Shown: positions 1 to 14,775, numbered from the stretch's first letter. The stretch is DNA of 64,000 nt from Anisakis pegreffii (GCA_035041965.1 JAPYMA010002476.1:31412-95411); one strand, 5' to 3'. Made by a program: numbers and translations. The notes: generated from the sequence alone by a model not told the origin.

Positions 1-2019
1 ATTTCCTTTGTTATTGAGAATTTCGTTGATAGTATCAACAAGCAATTTTCATTAACACCTGTCTGTGGTCGCTTTGAGTGTCTCTCTTCGAAAATTGTGT
101 GCTGATTTCAATTGGAGAAGCGGAATGTGGATCATTGCCGTTGAGTTGTTGTTCGGCAATGTTCTGAATCGCTTGAATTTGTTTGATGTGATCTTTAGAC
201 AAGACTTCATGAGAAATTTCGTTTCATGCTTGAAAACGAACCAAATAATTAGAAGAATGTAACTAATCACTAGATTCTGTTCGTTCAATGATTATAACGT
301 CACTGATATCATTGGTTTTCGATGCTGATTGATGGCGTACTTCTCTTGTTTGCCAATATGCGAAAAAGAAACACCATTTTCAATTGCCAAAACAAATTTT
401 GATCATTTGAGTTGCTGGATGGAATAATAACAATGTTGATAACAAACAAACTGATAGAATAATAATCATAATAATGATAGAATAATAATAATAATGATAG
501 AATAGAAACTGATAGAATAATAAGAATAATCTTATTAATAATGATAATAATAACGACAGTGATAATAATAATAACAATAATAATAATGATGATAATAACG
601 ATAGTGATAACAATAATAATAATAATAACAAATTGAACGACGCTGCTGATAATGTAGACGATCAGTTTTTTAAATCCATTTTCCAGTGGTTTTTAATCCG
701 TCTCGCAAAAGCCATCAATTGAACAGTTGTTGTAATGATGATGAGGACGATCAGAGTGGAAATAAACGAATGAGCGGTGTCTGGCAGCAGCAGCAGCCAT
801 GTAGCTCGTTTCAATTTCATTCCATGCATTACATTGCGGCATAGCAATAAAACATCGCGATGCAATTTTTCAGCTCTCGTTGAAAATCTCGTAAAAAATT
901 ATTGATTGCTGCTTCTGTAGTTGCTGCTTCATTACCCCTCTTCGAATCTCCTCCAACTGTCAACACTCTGTCCTGGGGTCAAAAACTGATTTATTTTTTC
1001 GTTTGTAGAGCATTCCGTCGTTCCTGGAATCTAAACAGTTTCAAATCGGTTGAGCTTGCATGCTTCAGAAACGACAAAAATGCTTCTTACATTTGAGGTT
1101 ATACGGTTTCGAACGTTATACGGTGAAATTTTCGAAAGAGTTGCGCGAAACATCACTTGAACCGAAAAGGTTTATCGATGGTGATGCTCTGAAAATGGGA
1201 TAATGTTTAGTGATGGCTCGTTGAGAGAATGCTCGAACTGGGTGATAAGGAATCAACTGCGCAGTTAATCAGTTCCATACAGCTTCTTCATTACCCTCCA
1301 CATAAGCACCAGCACGCCATGAAACTCGTTGTCGACGGGTTCTCTCAAATCACTTCAACCACCAAATTAACCCACGGAAGAGTGACGTCAATATTTTCAC
1401 TTAACTATCAACAATTCTCACATTTTATAGTTCATCGTCATCATCATCAAACCGGTTGAGCCGCCAACTCTGATGTAAACTTCCTCTTCTAAAGAGCACG
1501 CTTTCTGTTGGTTAGCTCCAATCAGTTGATGATATTCTCATTGCCTATCCCTAATTCATGAACCCACTTAATGAAATCAATATTTTATCAGTTGTTCGCA
1601 TGATTTGCTAAGCGGTTATGTTTAGTTGGCTGAACGTTTTGGGTGACTTCAATTAGGACTGTTGAATTATTCATTAGAATTAGCAATGTGATATAATGTC
1701 GTCGATCCAATTTTTGATTAACTCTCCGAGTGCCGTCCTTTCCAATGTTTTGAAACTTCTAACGCTAGTCGCCACGGACGATTGGTTCTATCCAAAATAG
1801 TTTACGAATGGTTGTATCATTTCGATGCTTCACTAGTAATGCTGAAGGCACGTATGCGTTTGGCTATGAACGCTCATCGATAACTGTGAGCAATAATGAT
1901 CTTTCAGGATCTCATTCAACATTTCATCAGATTCAATCGCTCATCATCGTAATCGTTATCTTTTGAGACGGGTTCCCTTTTCGATGGAGGAGTTGTGTTT
2001 GGCTACAGGAAGCTGATCG
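1..2019. other. Intergenic, with an AAT-rich low-complexity tract
   Basis: No coding exon with convincing splice sites was found here. Positions about 455-632 are a degenerate ATA/AAT trinucleotide tract. Read on the minus strand it gives an artefactual leucine/serine-rich reading frame. The rest is AT-rich and unremarkable. The 5' regulatory region of the gene beginning at 2020 would lie in the right-hand part. Confidence 0.6.
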
Positions 2020-5000
2020 ATGGCAGTCCGTTATTTGAACGCTTCTTGGATCAAAATCTCTGTGCTATCAGAACGAGCAATCTATCTTCTAGTCATCATT
2101 CTGCAAGCAATTCTTATCACTCAAGCTGCATCAAATCGCCACCAACGACAACAACAACAACAACAACAACAACAATCTCAAATGAGCAATCTTTGTGGTC
2201 CCGAACGGATAACACTAAGCGCTCATAATCCTGAATATATGTTCGCTTTTCCAGACGAACGATACACACAGGAGCATAGCACAAACCTAGTTCGCTTAGA
2301 ATTCTCAAAAGATAGCAATATTAACAACGACAACACTAACATTAATAATAAAAATAACAATAATACTAGTCAAATCGAAGCAAACTTCAAAAACGATTCA
2401 GTCGTTGATGTTTCATCGCCTACTATCGATCAGACTCATCCATACAGGTATGTCACTCTACAGTATGTTTCATAAATAGTTTCGTCTATGAGCAATCAAA
2501 CTTTCTTGCCGAGGAGATTTTCACTTTGTATTTATGTAGATCCGATCACAATGCTGGATGTTGTCTTAGTAGTCTTAAGTCATCGCCGATGTTGTCTAAC
2601 TTCTATCGTCAGGCATTTTGCTGACCACTCACCAAGATGACGCATGCGATAATCTCTGACTAACAGATTTGTCTCAGTCAGCTTAATCCATCGACTATAA
2701 CTAACTTCGGTTCATCTGAATTAGTGTTGCTTCTGTTCCACACCTTTGACAAACGTCCTCTTCTTTTCTGTTCCGTTCTCTGGCTGTTCTGTTCTAGGTG
2801 TCCTTTTTTTGGAATCGTTCTGTTCTGTTCTACTCCACCCTTCAGTTGTTCTCTTCTCCAATTCATATTCTGAAAGTCGCGCTATTCCGTCCTATTCCAC
2901 GTCACAAATTTCAACAATGTTCTGTTCTGTCATTCGGATTGTTCTCTTCTGTTTCCGCATCCCAAAATTTTAAACTGTTCTGTTCGCGCATCTCTTTTTT
3001 TTGATCTGTCATATTCTTGGGAACAGAGCAAAAATAGAAGAGGAACGAAACAGCTTGACTGGAATATAAACATCACTGATCCGAAGAGAGTTCATTCGCA
3101 TTGAATTTTCGTAGTTTCACGTGAGTCCAATTAATTGCCTTTCTTAAACCAAATTCATCATATTTGTTCAATCAGTCATTCATCATGCGATGGATGTTTT
3201 CATTGGAACTGACATTCACAGTTACGTACTGAGCGAATGTTTTTGTGCAATATATTTTGCTCATGGAAACGCTTTATTGCCAAATTATTGCCATTTGATA
3301 GGTCGGAAAATTGCCACAGTACCATCTCGCTAATGAGATCGGTTTCCAATCAGCATGCTCTCCCAATAAGCTCCGAGAACATTTCATGATTCTTGAGTTC
3401 ATATTGCAAGACATTCGCTTAATTTGTGGGAATGCTGATCGTGAATGTTTCCTATGAATCGGACGTGAAAAATAGGGAAAATATTATCACTGACGTAAGA
3501 TAAGACATTTCCATCTCCTCATTTACTGTTGACGAGTTGCTAGCTGATACTTCGAATGAGTGAGATTTGATTAAATGATAACATCATTATGTTAATGATG
3601 TGCTCCTAATGTATTCTTTAAAGACGCTCTGATTCAGATGATGAATGTTATCGCTATGTTACCGTTATTACTCTTTTTTTTTTGGTTACACGCTTCAGCT
3701 GAACGCAAGCAACTTTTTTGAAATTCTCACCTCAGTCTAAAGCTTAGCCCAGACTAAAGTCTGCCTACATCTCTTCGAAGAATGCCTGAAGTATATTCGC
3801 ATTTCATCGCAGAACAGTTTGTTTACGAAACAATTCGATAGACTAGAACTGAGATGGAAAACGTAATGGAAGCAATTAAAATGCTAAAAATTTGATGGAA
3901 CACTATCATTAGATTGTTGAAAATTGAGTCATTTTTCTCGGTAACGTTTTATTCGTCAAACCACCGCCATCTGAAGTATGTAACAGTCGTGCTAATGTCA
4001 TGACATTAAACTTGATATCGCGCAGTGATCGAAAACCGAAGTTTTTCAACGTCACATGGCGCACTTCTGATATGAGTCTTTTTCAGTGTCTTGAACACAT
4101 TAATAATAGTACAAAACTGGTTCAGAATTTTGCCAGTGCAATGGAAAAGTACGTTGTGATGATGAAAAAAGTAATGTGGTAAACAATTTTTTGAGGTGTC
4201 GTTGGGTGATTACAACGGACTCGAATCATGCAATTACGGCGATTTTTGAGTTCACTTCAAGCCAAACAACATCGTATTGGTTGAGTGCAGAGGATGATTT
4301 CGGCTTCATCGATAAGTTAGTTTTTCGTTAATTGATAACACTGTATAGCAGGAAAAATTACGCAAGAATGGGAAGGTCGTTTTCCGAGACAGTTTCGTAT
4401 GTAGAATTCAAAAATAAACTTCTTAGGTCGTCATTCACCGTTAAAAAAATTACACTTATGATCTGGAAAACGACGAAAAGCTTGAATTCTACTGCCTGGA
4501 AAAATCGACTGTTCATTCTCGCATTCTCGCACAATTTGAAGAATGTGGTGTCTAAATGCGATGTAAATCCGGAAAGGCGTGGGTAATTTTGTGACCCTTC
4601 CTTATATGTGGACGGGATTGTTCAGTTGTTTGCAAGAAAGCTTGGCACGTGAATTTCAATTCGTCAACTCGCATGTTCAATTATTTTTCGTTGACAACCA
4701 GCGCGTGCTCGAGAATGTCTAATTACAGACTTGCAGTTTCGATATCGGATGGCATTTAATCAGCATATTCTTCGACTTATATGAGAATCACTAATCATCT
4801 TTTTTAGACTGCGAAATTCATGCTTTGTGGCTCCTTTTTGGATTTTAACGGTTATTCGCAAAAAAATTATGTAGAATGGTTGAATAAAATTTCATTTGCA
4901 GAGTGCACGTGAAATTGTCTCAGAAAATGACGCACTTTTCTTTGCGTACTTTTTTCTTTTGCATTATGTGAAAACTCAATCCTATTGATGCATCAAAAGA

Positions 5001-8000
5001 ATATCAGAAAACGTTCGTGTACTCTTGTGTGCATTTTTATGAGTAATTTATGATTCATTTCAACACTTAATCGCTTGGATAAAGTTGTTCCATTTGAAAG
5101 TCTTACGAAGCAGTTCACTGATTTTTTTTTCAACAGTTTAGCAAAGAAATTTTCTCTTTGATAGAAATGAGTGTATGTGGTGAGAGGTAATTTATTGCCG
5201 CTGTAATTCCTTCGAAAATTCTCGTTCTGTTAACCACAGAACATTTAGTTGGAATGTTTTCTGTTCTCCAAATTTGTTTTATGATCGGTTATTCTAGCAA
5301 GCGTGATAGGTGTTTATGAAAAGACGCGAGAAAATTCCATTTGCAAAACAATTTTTCTGTGTACTTTCTTTGAGTTTTCCACGCATGAAAGATGACAGCA
5401 ATGCCATATGATCAGTGCAACAGCTGACGTATATTGCTGAGTTTAAGTGAGCAATTGCCGTAAATTAGACAATTATTTGAATTGATATTCATGGATGTTT
5501 ACGAAGTGCCTATATGCGACATGCGACAGCAGACTGATAGATTAATGACACATTGATTGGCAATAAAATGAATGATAATTATCCAAATCCAACTAGTTTC
5601 GATGCTATTGCGATAGCCGCAGCAATAACATGCGATTGCATCATTCGGTCCTGTGACCCAGAACGTTTCGTCTCACTTGTATTTTTTTTTGTACACTTAT
5701 ATTTGTATTCGTCTCACTTATAAGCTGCTCCTGTGATATGTGGTGATGAGTGTAACGATAGTTCAGAGTAACGTCAACGGTTTCAAGATTCCTAAAGAGT
5801 GAGGTGTTACTATTTAAGTTCCATGAAGTACTGGTTAAAGTAGTCACTTCTAAGCATGGATAGACCCGTACAGCCCGTTGAAAGCTTATTTATTCCCAGA
5901 GATACTTTCGGCAATGGCGTTTGTCATATTCAGGCTGCGTGATGTTATAAGAACTAAATAAGATGGTTTGAATGCCACACATCGTTCTATTGGCTTAAAA
6001 ACGCCTTAATATTCAAAAAGCTGTAGCCTGACTTAAGAGACCCCGTTCGTCTTCGATGCTATAGATTGCTTTAGGTCATGCGCGCCGTTCGAAGAGAAAA
6101 AAAAACATCTTCTAATTGAGGTCAAGGAAATGAACAAAATCTCAGTTCTGTAGCCAGAACATTTATGAAGATGTGAAGGATTGAAAGTTGGTGCTGGGCC
6201 TTTCAGGCCGCCCGTTTATCACGCGGGGTTGATCGAACAAATTTGCAGCAATTAGCTGAATTATCGCAATTTGTTTGCAAATTATCGCGTCCGTATTGTT
6301 AGCAAATATAAATGATTTATTGGAATGATTACGCTTAGAGATGTTATCAGTGGGGCGGAAAAAGAATCAAAGAAGATGCATTCAATTATCAAGTATTTAC
6401 TAACGTCGAGCAACTGATTGTTTCCAATAATCACGTTTTTTTTTGAATTTTGCAATCTTTTGCCGCAAATTTCCCGTCTCCATTCGATATCAGCTTGTTC
6501 TTCGTCCTCTTCAACTGACATCAGTGAGGAAATTCCTTTGCGGATTAGAGATGATTCAGTAATCGTTTCACTACAATTTTTGGTTGATAGCACATGGGAG
6601 CACTCCTGCAAGATACGAGCTTAAGCTTCTTATCAATATGCAAAAAAATGAAACTTCAAAGTTCACTGACGATTACCATCATGAGCTCGTTAGCAGTTCG
6701 GCTGGAATGTTTTCTTAGTGTAATACACTATGAAATCAGCTAATAAAAGTACTTTCTCTCGAGAATAAATTATTTTTCGAGTGAACTATTTTTACATTAA
6801 TGAGCTGCTCTATTGCCTCATTTAGACTAGTAGTTTGTCTCATTATTTCTAAACACGTTTCATCGAAATTCTGCTGTTAAATGCTTCCAATCATTGGAGA
6901 ATAATATGCGTTTATCAAGCAATAACAAGGCATTGTATAGTGCTGTTTTTGATCCACATATCACGCAAACTGTTCTAACCTCTCACTATTCCGTTCTGTT
7001 CAATTCCTATAGCCCAAAATTCTGAGAAGCTGTTCTGTTCTGTTCTGTTCTTGCACCTCTTTCGTAGCATATTGAAACAGTTTTGTTCTGTCGCTGAAAA
7101 TGTTCTGCTTTCACAACCCAAGATCTGCGGTTGTCCTGTTCTATTCTGGTGAAAGAAAACACAAATGGAGCAGTTCAACTGGAACAGGCACATCAACAGC
7201 ACTGTACTTCGCTGTTTCGATCAACAGAATTAATTTCACTTGTTCAGATAAAATCCCAAATGATAAATGCGCTTGCAAGGGAAATTTTTGAAAAAAGGAC
7301 TGTAGGGGTTACTGGGCGTACCATGCACCACCATCGCATTGCCATTCAACTGAAATGCAAACAGAAAATATTACGTACAGTAACGTATGCATGGAGACAG
7401 TAGGTCACGTACTTCTCTTTTACTCACAATCAGAAAAAGCACACGGAAAAATGTGAAAGTTGTGCGTGTGGTTGAAATAAAATTCTATTATTTTAATGTG
7501 TTCAAACTTGACGAATGAAATTATTCACTCACCAGTGTATTATCAGTAAAATTGATGCTATAGCGGAGTGGAAATAAAGAAATAAAGCACTCAACTGGAG
7601 AACAGCCACAGAGTCACAAACATTTCCTGCTTTAAAAAAGTCATATGCTACGCCACTAATCACATGATGAGGGATTATCGATGATTCATCAGCTTTATGA
7701 AAACAAAAGTGAACGATAGATAAGGTCGAATTTGCAGAATTGATCATAAATTGAGTTTTGCAGGCAAGCATATTCCATTGTTGAATTTTACGATGCATTA
7801 TCTTCAAGTCAAATACTGCAATTTTCCCAATTTTGTGGGCTTAAATATTTTTCGTTCTTCAGTCTCTCTTCTCTTGGTTCATTGGCCCAGTTCCTGATTC
7901 GTGCCTAATTTAGCGAAAACTTTGAAAGAATGTTACAGAGGGCGTTAAAACAATACTAGATGCGTTGTCTCTTCCAAGAAAGGACACATTAAACTGATAA

Positions 8001-11000
8001 ATTTCTAATTAAATTGATAAAAAAGTAGTTTAGAATTTGTAGAAGTATCGTATTATTGCGCTGGAACGAAGTGCTGTATTGGTAGAGAGAAGTACATTTG
8101 ACTGCGACACTCTCGTTTGCTCGTTTTTCCATTCGCACCGCAAAAATATCCTTTCTCAATCAAGCACTGATCGGATGTTAGCGTTACTAAGCAAAGTCGT
8201 TTTATCATGTAATGGAAGTGAAGCCCAATACGTGAACGAAACCAATTATGAACACAAGCAAAAACACTGACGTTTACTATGTTCCGCAACTGGCTTCTCC
8301 CCCTATTAGATGCTCCTTTACTCGTGAAAATTTTACTTCGTTCAGCTTACCATCAAAAGATTCTCGCACGTTTGATCTATTCTGCCAAAAGCAAGTTAGC
8401 GTATTCACTTTCACACTGACACTGTAACAAACAAATTTTCGTCAACTTCATCGCATTCCCATGAATGTTTTCACCTGTAAAAAATATCAATCAAATCCCA
8501 CTGATATCATCGCACAGCAGTCAATAAGCGCGCCATTAACATCGATCGTTAATTGGCAGTTTTTTTTTCAAGTGGTGTTTACAATTACCACGGACAGATA
8601 AAGATGATGTAGGTAGTTGAGTGATATTTGAGAGATAAGCCTTTCGATCGTTCATTCGAATTAAACACTCGTACTCAAAAGTGCTATTTTTTAAAATTCA
8701 CTTATTGATTTCAGAATTATTTAAGGGACTAATCAGAAATCATTTATGAATATTCATCGGATTACTGCTGAATGGGTGGCAGTCAAACAATGAACAATAA
8801 CTGTGCGTCATTGTTGAGCGAAATGAAATTATGTTGATTCTCTTTTTAATGTTTTCACAAAGCCATATTCGTTGATTGCACTCAAGAAAATGCACTTTAT
8901 GGCGTTGACAAAATTAAGTGAAAATAATGGGGATGACAGCAATTCTTTGTGTTTTCGAAAGAAAGAGGATGAGATTCGCTGAAGATTACTGGGATTTAGC
9001 TTTGGAAAAGCTATGTGAATTGATTGTATGTGAGGATTTTCTGGACGTCTTTTTTGCAAATGTTTATTCACCACTAGAGATGAACAAGGAGAGCGGCTTG
9101 TAACGATTTTATTCGGGCACTTTCATGAACATCTATTCATCGAGTTATTTCGAATGAATGATACACGCACCTAAGATTCAATCCTTTCTTTCAGCGATAG
9201 CATCTGATAATGCACCATAATACTGTTAATTCTGGAAATATGTATGAGAAGCAGAAACTCAGTAGTTTGCCGAATATGTAAAAATGTTTTGAGCATCATC
9301 GAAACAGACGGGGGAGCGAGGCCACAAAATCCATTACCTTTCAAAGAGCGAACAGAAACCTGTTTAGAAATTGACTGAAATGGAAGCCGAATAAGAGCTG
9401 GTTGAGATCGGGTTTGATTGTCCTAATCATGATCAACAATCTCTGCTTATTAGGTCAAGGAAAATTTGCCGTAATGTTCTTATTTCGGAAAAAAAATTCG
9501 AAAGTTTCGTAAAATTTCCTGCGATTTCGCTAATCCTCTGCACAAAAATATCACAACAGTCCATGCACTTTGCGCTTACACAAGCAAACCTGTTCTCTCA
9601 CAAAAGCTTGTTTTTATTTGGTCGAAAATATCGCTCAACTTCATATTGATACCAACCGAATGATTCTCGTGCTTGTGGTGATCATGCTGACGATGATCTG
9701 AAAGTATTATTGATAGGCAGATATACCGCTTTTTTGAAATGAATCCATGTTTCGGCCGACGATTTTGTTTTAACTAAAAACATTCGTGTACTCACCCCAG
9801 TTCATTTTCGCTCTTTTCGTCCTGAAATCGATCATTATTTTGAATTTGGTCGATAATATTTCGGAATTTCAATTATTCCGTCCAGTTGCATCACTGAATT
9901 CAAATTGCAGTTGTACGTCAAATCGTTGCCTCTTCGAGAGTCCCACACCAGCGTTGTCATTGGATTTTTACACAACACAACTGAACAAAGCACTCGGAAC
10001 ACGATTCACTGCCAAACTTTATTCAACATCCACAGCCTTTGGTGAGTGTTTAGCTTGAATCATTTCGATTTTTTGTCGCGAAGAACGCATGAATGATGGG
10101 GTCAAATATTTAGGCACATCAAACCTCAGGTGGTGTCATTTCCCATTGTTTCGTTTGAATGGAACCCGAAAATTTACAATTCGAATATCCAGTTCAATTC
10201 TGACTCTGACAAATGAATTGTAATCATATATATATATAGGCTGAATTATCCTGATCCGCAAGAGAACAGACTTTAGCTAGTGCTTCATAGCGATAATGGA
10301 AAAAAAAGAAGACTGTTGCAATCAGTGATATCAATTTGAATTGTTTGTTGCAAGTGATCAGAAGTTAGATGTCATCGATTTGTTTCTGATATTTCAGACG
10401 AAGAACACTCACTGATAACCGATTGGGGAATTGTGTTGGTGGTAACAGCCGTATTCCTGATCGTGCTCTTAAGTATCTCGTATTTATTCTACATGAAACG
10501 AAATCTTTTGCTCAGAAGGATTTTTAATCTGCTCAGTAACAGTGGTGCGTCATTCGATTTTCTCAAAATACCACTTCAGAAAATTCAGTCTGAGCGTTGC
10601 AAATATATGAGCTGTATTTTATGAATTAAGATCCGAAGAGAGTTTTACATATGGTGGTGTTATAGCTGACTTGAATGGTAGTGCTCTAGGTGAGTTTGGC
10701 TTGACTGATACAATTCTATGTTGACGCTTTGTCTTTGGAAACAAAGTAGTATGATATAACTTGTTCACATTTTTAGACTGAATTGAGAATCAGTATGATG
10801 CTGAGGAGGTTCATCCTATTGCAAGTAAGCTACTAGATGAGCTGATAAATGGAGTTGTTGACGACATATTATTTCATGTGAAGAGACGAAGCAGTTCAGG
10901 CTTTGCGTTTTCTTAAATGACGACAAATAATGGAGTCCATGATGGAGTTATTCAAAAATTCAGCGATAGATATGCATCTAGATAGCAATCATAATTACTT

Positions 11001-12021
11001 TGCTTGATGGAAACTGATCATTACTCTCAGCTGATAGAAACTGATCACACTGTACTTATTTATGATATAGGCTAGAAATTCTCATATTCCTCCAAAAAAA
11101 ATCAGACATCCCAACTTCAGTTACTTCCAATCAATGCCACCAATTTATGTTTTCTGGTTGCATTTTGAAAGCTGACTTTCAGATGCTTCAAAGTCAGCGC
11201 AGGCAAAGAAGAAGGAGGCGAGTGGGTGCGATAAAACAGCACCAATCTATCGCAGACAACCTCGCACGAGTATACCCTCAGTGCATATCCCCAACTTTGA
11301 ACCGATGCCTACAATTGCTGAAGAGGATAATGAGGTTTGTATAAAGTTGTTGAAAACATTGCAACTATTCAATTGATGGAATGCGGTTTGGAATATGGCG
11401 TGAATGTATTGGCAACACTCATTTACACGAAAAATATGTGTCACATTGCAGCCGTTCCACATTCGTAATGGATATCGAAAAGTTCTGTCAAAAAATTTTT
11501 AACCATTATTCTCTGATCGTGAATTACTAATATCAGAATCAATAAGTGCAAAGTTGAACTGTGAATATTTGAAGTGTTATGCTAAAATCATATGTAAAAT
11601 ATTCCCAATGATATTCTCTGAAAAATTGGCATCCTGTATGAGTTTACGACATCCAGTTGGGATCAGTAAGGACAGAGATTGAGGATTCCAAAGTCACAAC
11701 TACAATGCAAATTGCCATTGCCAATTAATTTTAAAATATGAATTTTTTGCGTTCAGTGACCGAAAAGTGCATGATTTTCAGCTGTAAGTGATTTCAAACT
11801 GCAATCTTTTAGTGAAAATAACGAACGAACAATTCGGTTCTCTTGTTCATCGGATGAAAGGGAGCATGAAAAGTTTGACCGTGTCATATGAAGGTATTTT
11901 TCGAAATTCGTTCATCAGATGAAAATGATGGAACTTGCAGATAGCTGAAAGTGACGCATCTTCAGTGCCAAATTCACGCAGGAACTCCTCGTTGGAACGG
12001 CCATCGATTCGTGTATTATAA
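2020..12021 (+). CDS. CUB-like type I transmembrane protein, middle exons incomplete
   Basis: Exon 1 (2020-2447) starts at an ATG and encodes a hydrophobic signal-like segment (IYLLVIILQAILITQA), then a CAA-encoded polyQ run and Asn-rich spacers. Exons 3913-3975, 4026-4148, 4196-4315 and 4352-4582 follow, all joining in phase 2. They read as the end of one CUB-like domain (FFSVTFYSS, FFNVTW) and the start of another (CLEHINNS, then CRWVITTDS and AIFEF). Further probable exons are 4808-4870, 5137-5186 and around 6494-6620 (DDSVIVSLQFLVDSTWEHSC). The 3' part is phase-consistent: 9801-10041 (Cys-rich ectodomain), 10398-10544 (membrane span WGIVLVVTAVFLIVLLSISY), 10666-10689, 11183-11334 and 11941-12021. 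The last exons give a basic/acidic cytoplasmic tail ending SIRVL and TAA. That the 5' and 3' parts are one gene is inference; two adjacent genes are possible. The precise family is not recognised. Confidence 0.6.
2717..3060. repeat. Dispersed TTCTGTTC-rich repeat, copy 1 (intronic)
   Basis: The stretch is rich in TTCTGTTC and TGTTCTGTTC words. It shares a longer block with 6965-7190: both contain CCCAAAATT followed by a run ending CTGTTCTGTTC and then a GCA(C/T)CTCTTT segment. It lies in the first long intron of the CUB-like gene. It produces overlapping spurious reading frames on both strands. It resembles a decayed interspersed repeat rather than a simple microsatellite. Confidence 0.6.
6965..7190. 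repeat. Dispersed TTCTGTTC-rich repeat, copy 2 (intronic)
   Basis: Second copy of the element seen at 2717-3060, in the same orientation and again within the unresolved middle of the CUB-like gene. Its core is three tandem TGTTC units beside the shared CCCAAAATTCTGAGAAG-type block. Confidence 0.55.
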
Positions 12022-14775
12022 TAAGTGAGAGGTCATCGGTCAATCAGTGAATCTTTCATGTCATTCCAACATATCTAACGTACATTTATGTCGTGTTCAT
12101 GGGAGGACATTCACATTTGTCATCGTCGCAACAATTCTTTTTCGTGTCTTTCAACTTCAAACCTGATCTGATCTGATCGATCGATATGTTTTGGGGTTTG
12201 ACCGAGATAGGACTTCTTTGTCGGTGGCTTGTGATTTTCTATTGAGGAGCTGTTAGCGTCATTCGAAAGGGTCCTTTCAACATTTCGAGATAGGTGCTTG
12301 CAACTATGCCCCAGTGCAATAAGTTGATCGAATTCGAAACCTTCAAGAAATCCTAGTCTGACGTCTTCTAATGATCAGTTGAACCGAGATTACTGTAGAG
12401 TTCGTCAGTTTCTTAGCTATTAGCTTCTTAAACTCATCCAGGCTAGATTCAAGCAATCCGGTCCCGGTGGCAACTTATCTGATTGCAGAATACAACTTGA
12501 CAAGCTGATGACCACATCAATACGTTGATATCAATCGTTTCTGCAAAATTGTCCACCCAACATTCCCATGTGATCATTCATAATGTGCTTCATTGCTTGT
12601 AAATTGTTATTGTTAATTGTTATGAGTCAGCCCATTGTACAATCTGTTAGCGTACTGAATCGTGCTTAGCTCCAGATATTATTTATAAAGATTCTTCATA
12701 ATGTGAGATTAACTGGTAATCATTTTCAACACTGATGAAATGGTATACTTAGAACTATCTTGCACATATTTCGTATCATTTGCACACTGCAATATTACAG
12801 AACACATTCTACATGGAAGTTGAAGTGAAGATTTCCTTTCCTCAAGTTTCGAACGGACCTCAGGATGTCCTTCTGGAGTATGTGAAAATGATGTATTTCT
12901 TTGAAAGAACCGTTAAGATAGCAATTATGATTCGGTACAACACATCTAGGAGAAACGCGGAGTACTTTTGTATACGGTAGAGATGACTTAAAAGGAAATG
13001 AGCCTACGAGATCAAAGAGTTGCTGAAAAGAGGACAACGAAAACGATTGACAGACAGACGAGCGATCTGAATGGATAATATGAGAGAAGGATGGGATGTC
13101 GGAGATCAGACCTCCTTGAAGTATGCATACGTATATTTATCGAGAGTACGACATGCTGAAGCATTGATTTGCCTGATAGCAACTGTAATCATTGTCATTT
13201 AAACCAGAGATATTGAACAACTTGAACGGACACAAATTTTAAACAGAGTTATGTAGGTAACGGGATGTTGGAGGCCGAGGACTAGTGTTGGTTGTATGGG
13301 CAGAATCGACAATCCATGCTAGGTAGTGCAACGCTCTGGTTTAACATTGTCTTTTATTTAAAATTGCGAAACATTCCCCATTAGTGGATGTTTGCTATGA
13401 GCGCAAAAGGCATTTCATTGTGACATGACGATTTAACTGACAATAATGGTTGCCGCAGTACACGAATTGGTGATCTTTAACGTTTGAAACGTTGAATCAT
13501 TCGTTTCTTCTCTTTGAGCGAAACCGTTATGAAGAATGTTAAAATGTTGAATGATTTCCGAATTTTACAATAGTGGTTCAATATCTCGTCTCTATTCGAA
13601 CTTATTTGTCGATTAAGTGAAGGAGAGAAAAACGCTCATATTTTCTTGAATTGATTGTTGCGTACCGGTTCTGCGCACTTTCAGAATTACATCGGTCATG
13701 CATTTTCTAAGTGTTTTTATTCCTTTGCTCTACCCTGATGGCGAAAGTGCATGGACAATGTTGAAAATTAATTTGTAACAAACTGATGCCATCATCGAAC
13801 AAAAAAAAACGTCCATTCACTGCACACTCCAAAAATGGAGCCATATCTATTAATTAACACTCCTTAATCGTTTTGTTCAGTTTTTTCTCGAACATCGCAG
13901 TAAACTTAATTAACGATTAAAATCACAGCTTTTGACATTCATTTAACTTCAACCAAAATTTCATGATTCGAAAAGAATTTTAATCATTGGTAATTTTTAA
14001 GAAGAACAAAAACGGAAACTGTCTCCAGTGAATGTGTCCTTTCTTGAACTGATAATTTCGAAATTTTATTGCCACATACCACTCAGCAATGTGAGCATCA
14101 CAATATCTGTATAGAGCGATTTTGCTGACAGTCATAGATCAGTCTTAGAATTCCCGTCCAGAATGGTAAGACATTCACGTCGGAACCGCGTTAAGTCAGA
14201 TTTATACGGGGAAAATACTTCGATGGCATAATTAAATGTGACACTTATCCAAATTAACATGTGAATGACGCATTACATGTGCAGCGTTGAAGGATACATG
14301 AGCGATAAAATCAGTCACAAGGAATAATTCTTTTTGCACAAGGATAATGCACGAGGCACATATGAAATTTCATAAAGCCTTTTTTTGGAGTTTGAAGTGT
14401 TTCATTTAACAGGGAAGCAGCGAAAAAATCGTCTACAATTGCACATGATGCTTGATCACCAACGAATACTCTGAACAACACATGAAAATTTGTACTTTGC
14501 TACAAAATCAAGACTAGCAATCAAATGCACTAACGATATAACTAAACAGTTTCAACTGAAAACTTCTGTAGATTCCGACGAATTCGTTTTGACTCTTATG
14601 TGTGAAAATCTGACGGGATTCACCATAGTTGTATGAGTCCTATATATTCTGGCATGAATGAATCTGGTGAATAAGATCAAAACAGTGATGAACCAGATCA
14701 ATCGAAGCCTATTGTACGAAAGCAAATATGAGTTATAAGTGATAACAATCGAGTTGCATTGTTCTTTCAATTGGT
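12022..14775. other. Intergenic between the CUB-like gene and the DM-domain gene
   Basis: The two neighbouring genes converge here, plus-strand stop at 12021 and minus-strand stop at 14776. Short open frames exist on both strands (for example around 12795-13037) but lack codon bias, cysteine patterns or paired splice sites. I see no gene. Confidence 0.55.

Noticed and set aside
380..631. Minus-strand Leu/Ser-rich frame
   Set aside because: It is a direct translation of the AAT/ATA low-complexity tract.
2117..2308. Minus-strand frame with a polyvaline run
   Set aside because: It is the complement of the CAA polyglutamine repeat in exon 1 of the CUB-like gene.
10790..10829. Possible extra exon of the CUB-like gene (NQYDAEEVHPIA)
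   Set aside because: The frame has an in-frame TGA just after the good acceptor. The neighbouring exons already join in phase without it.
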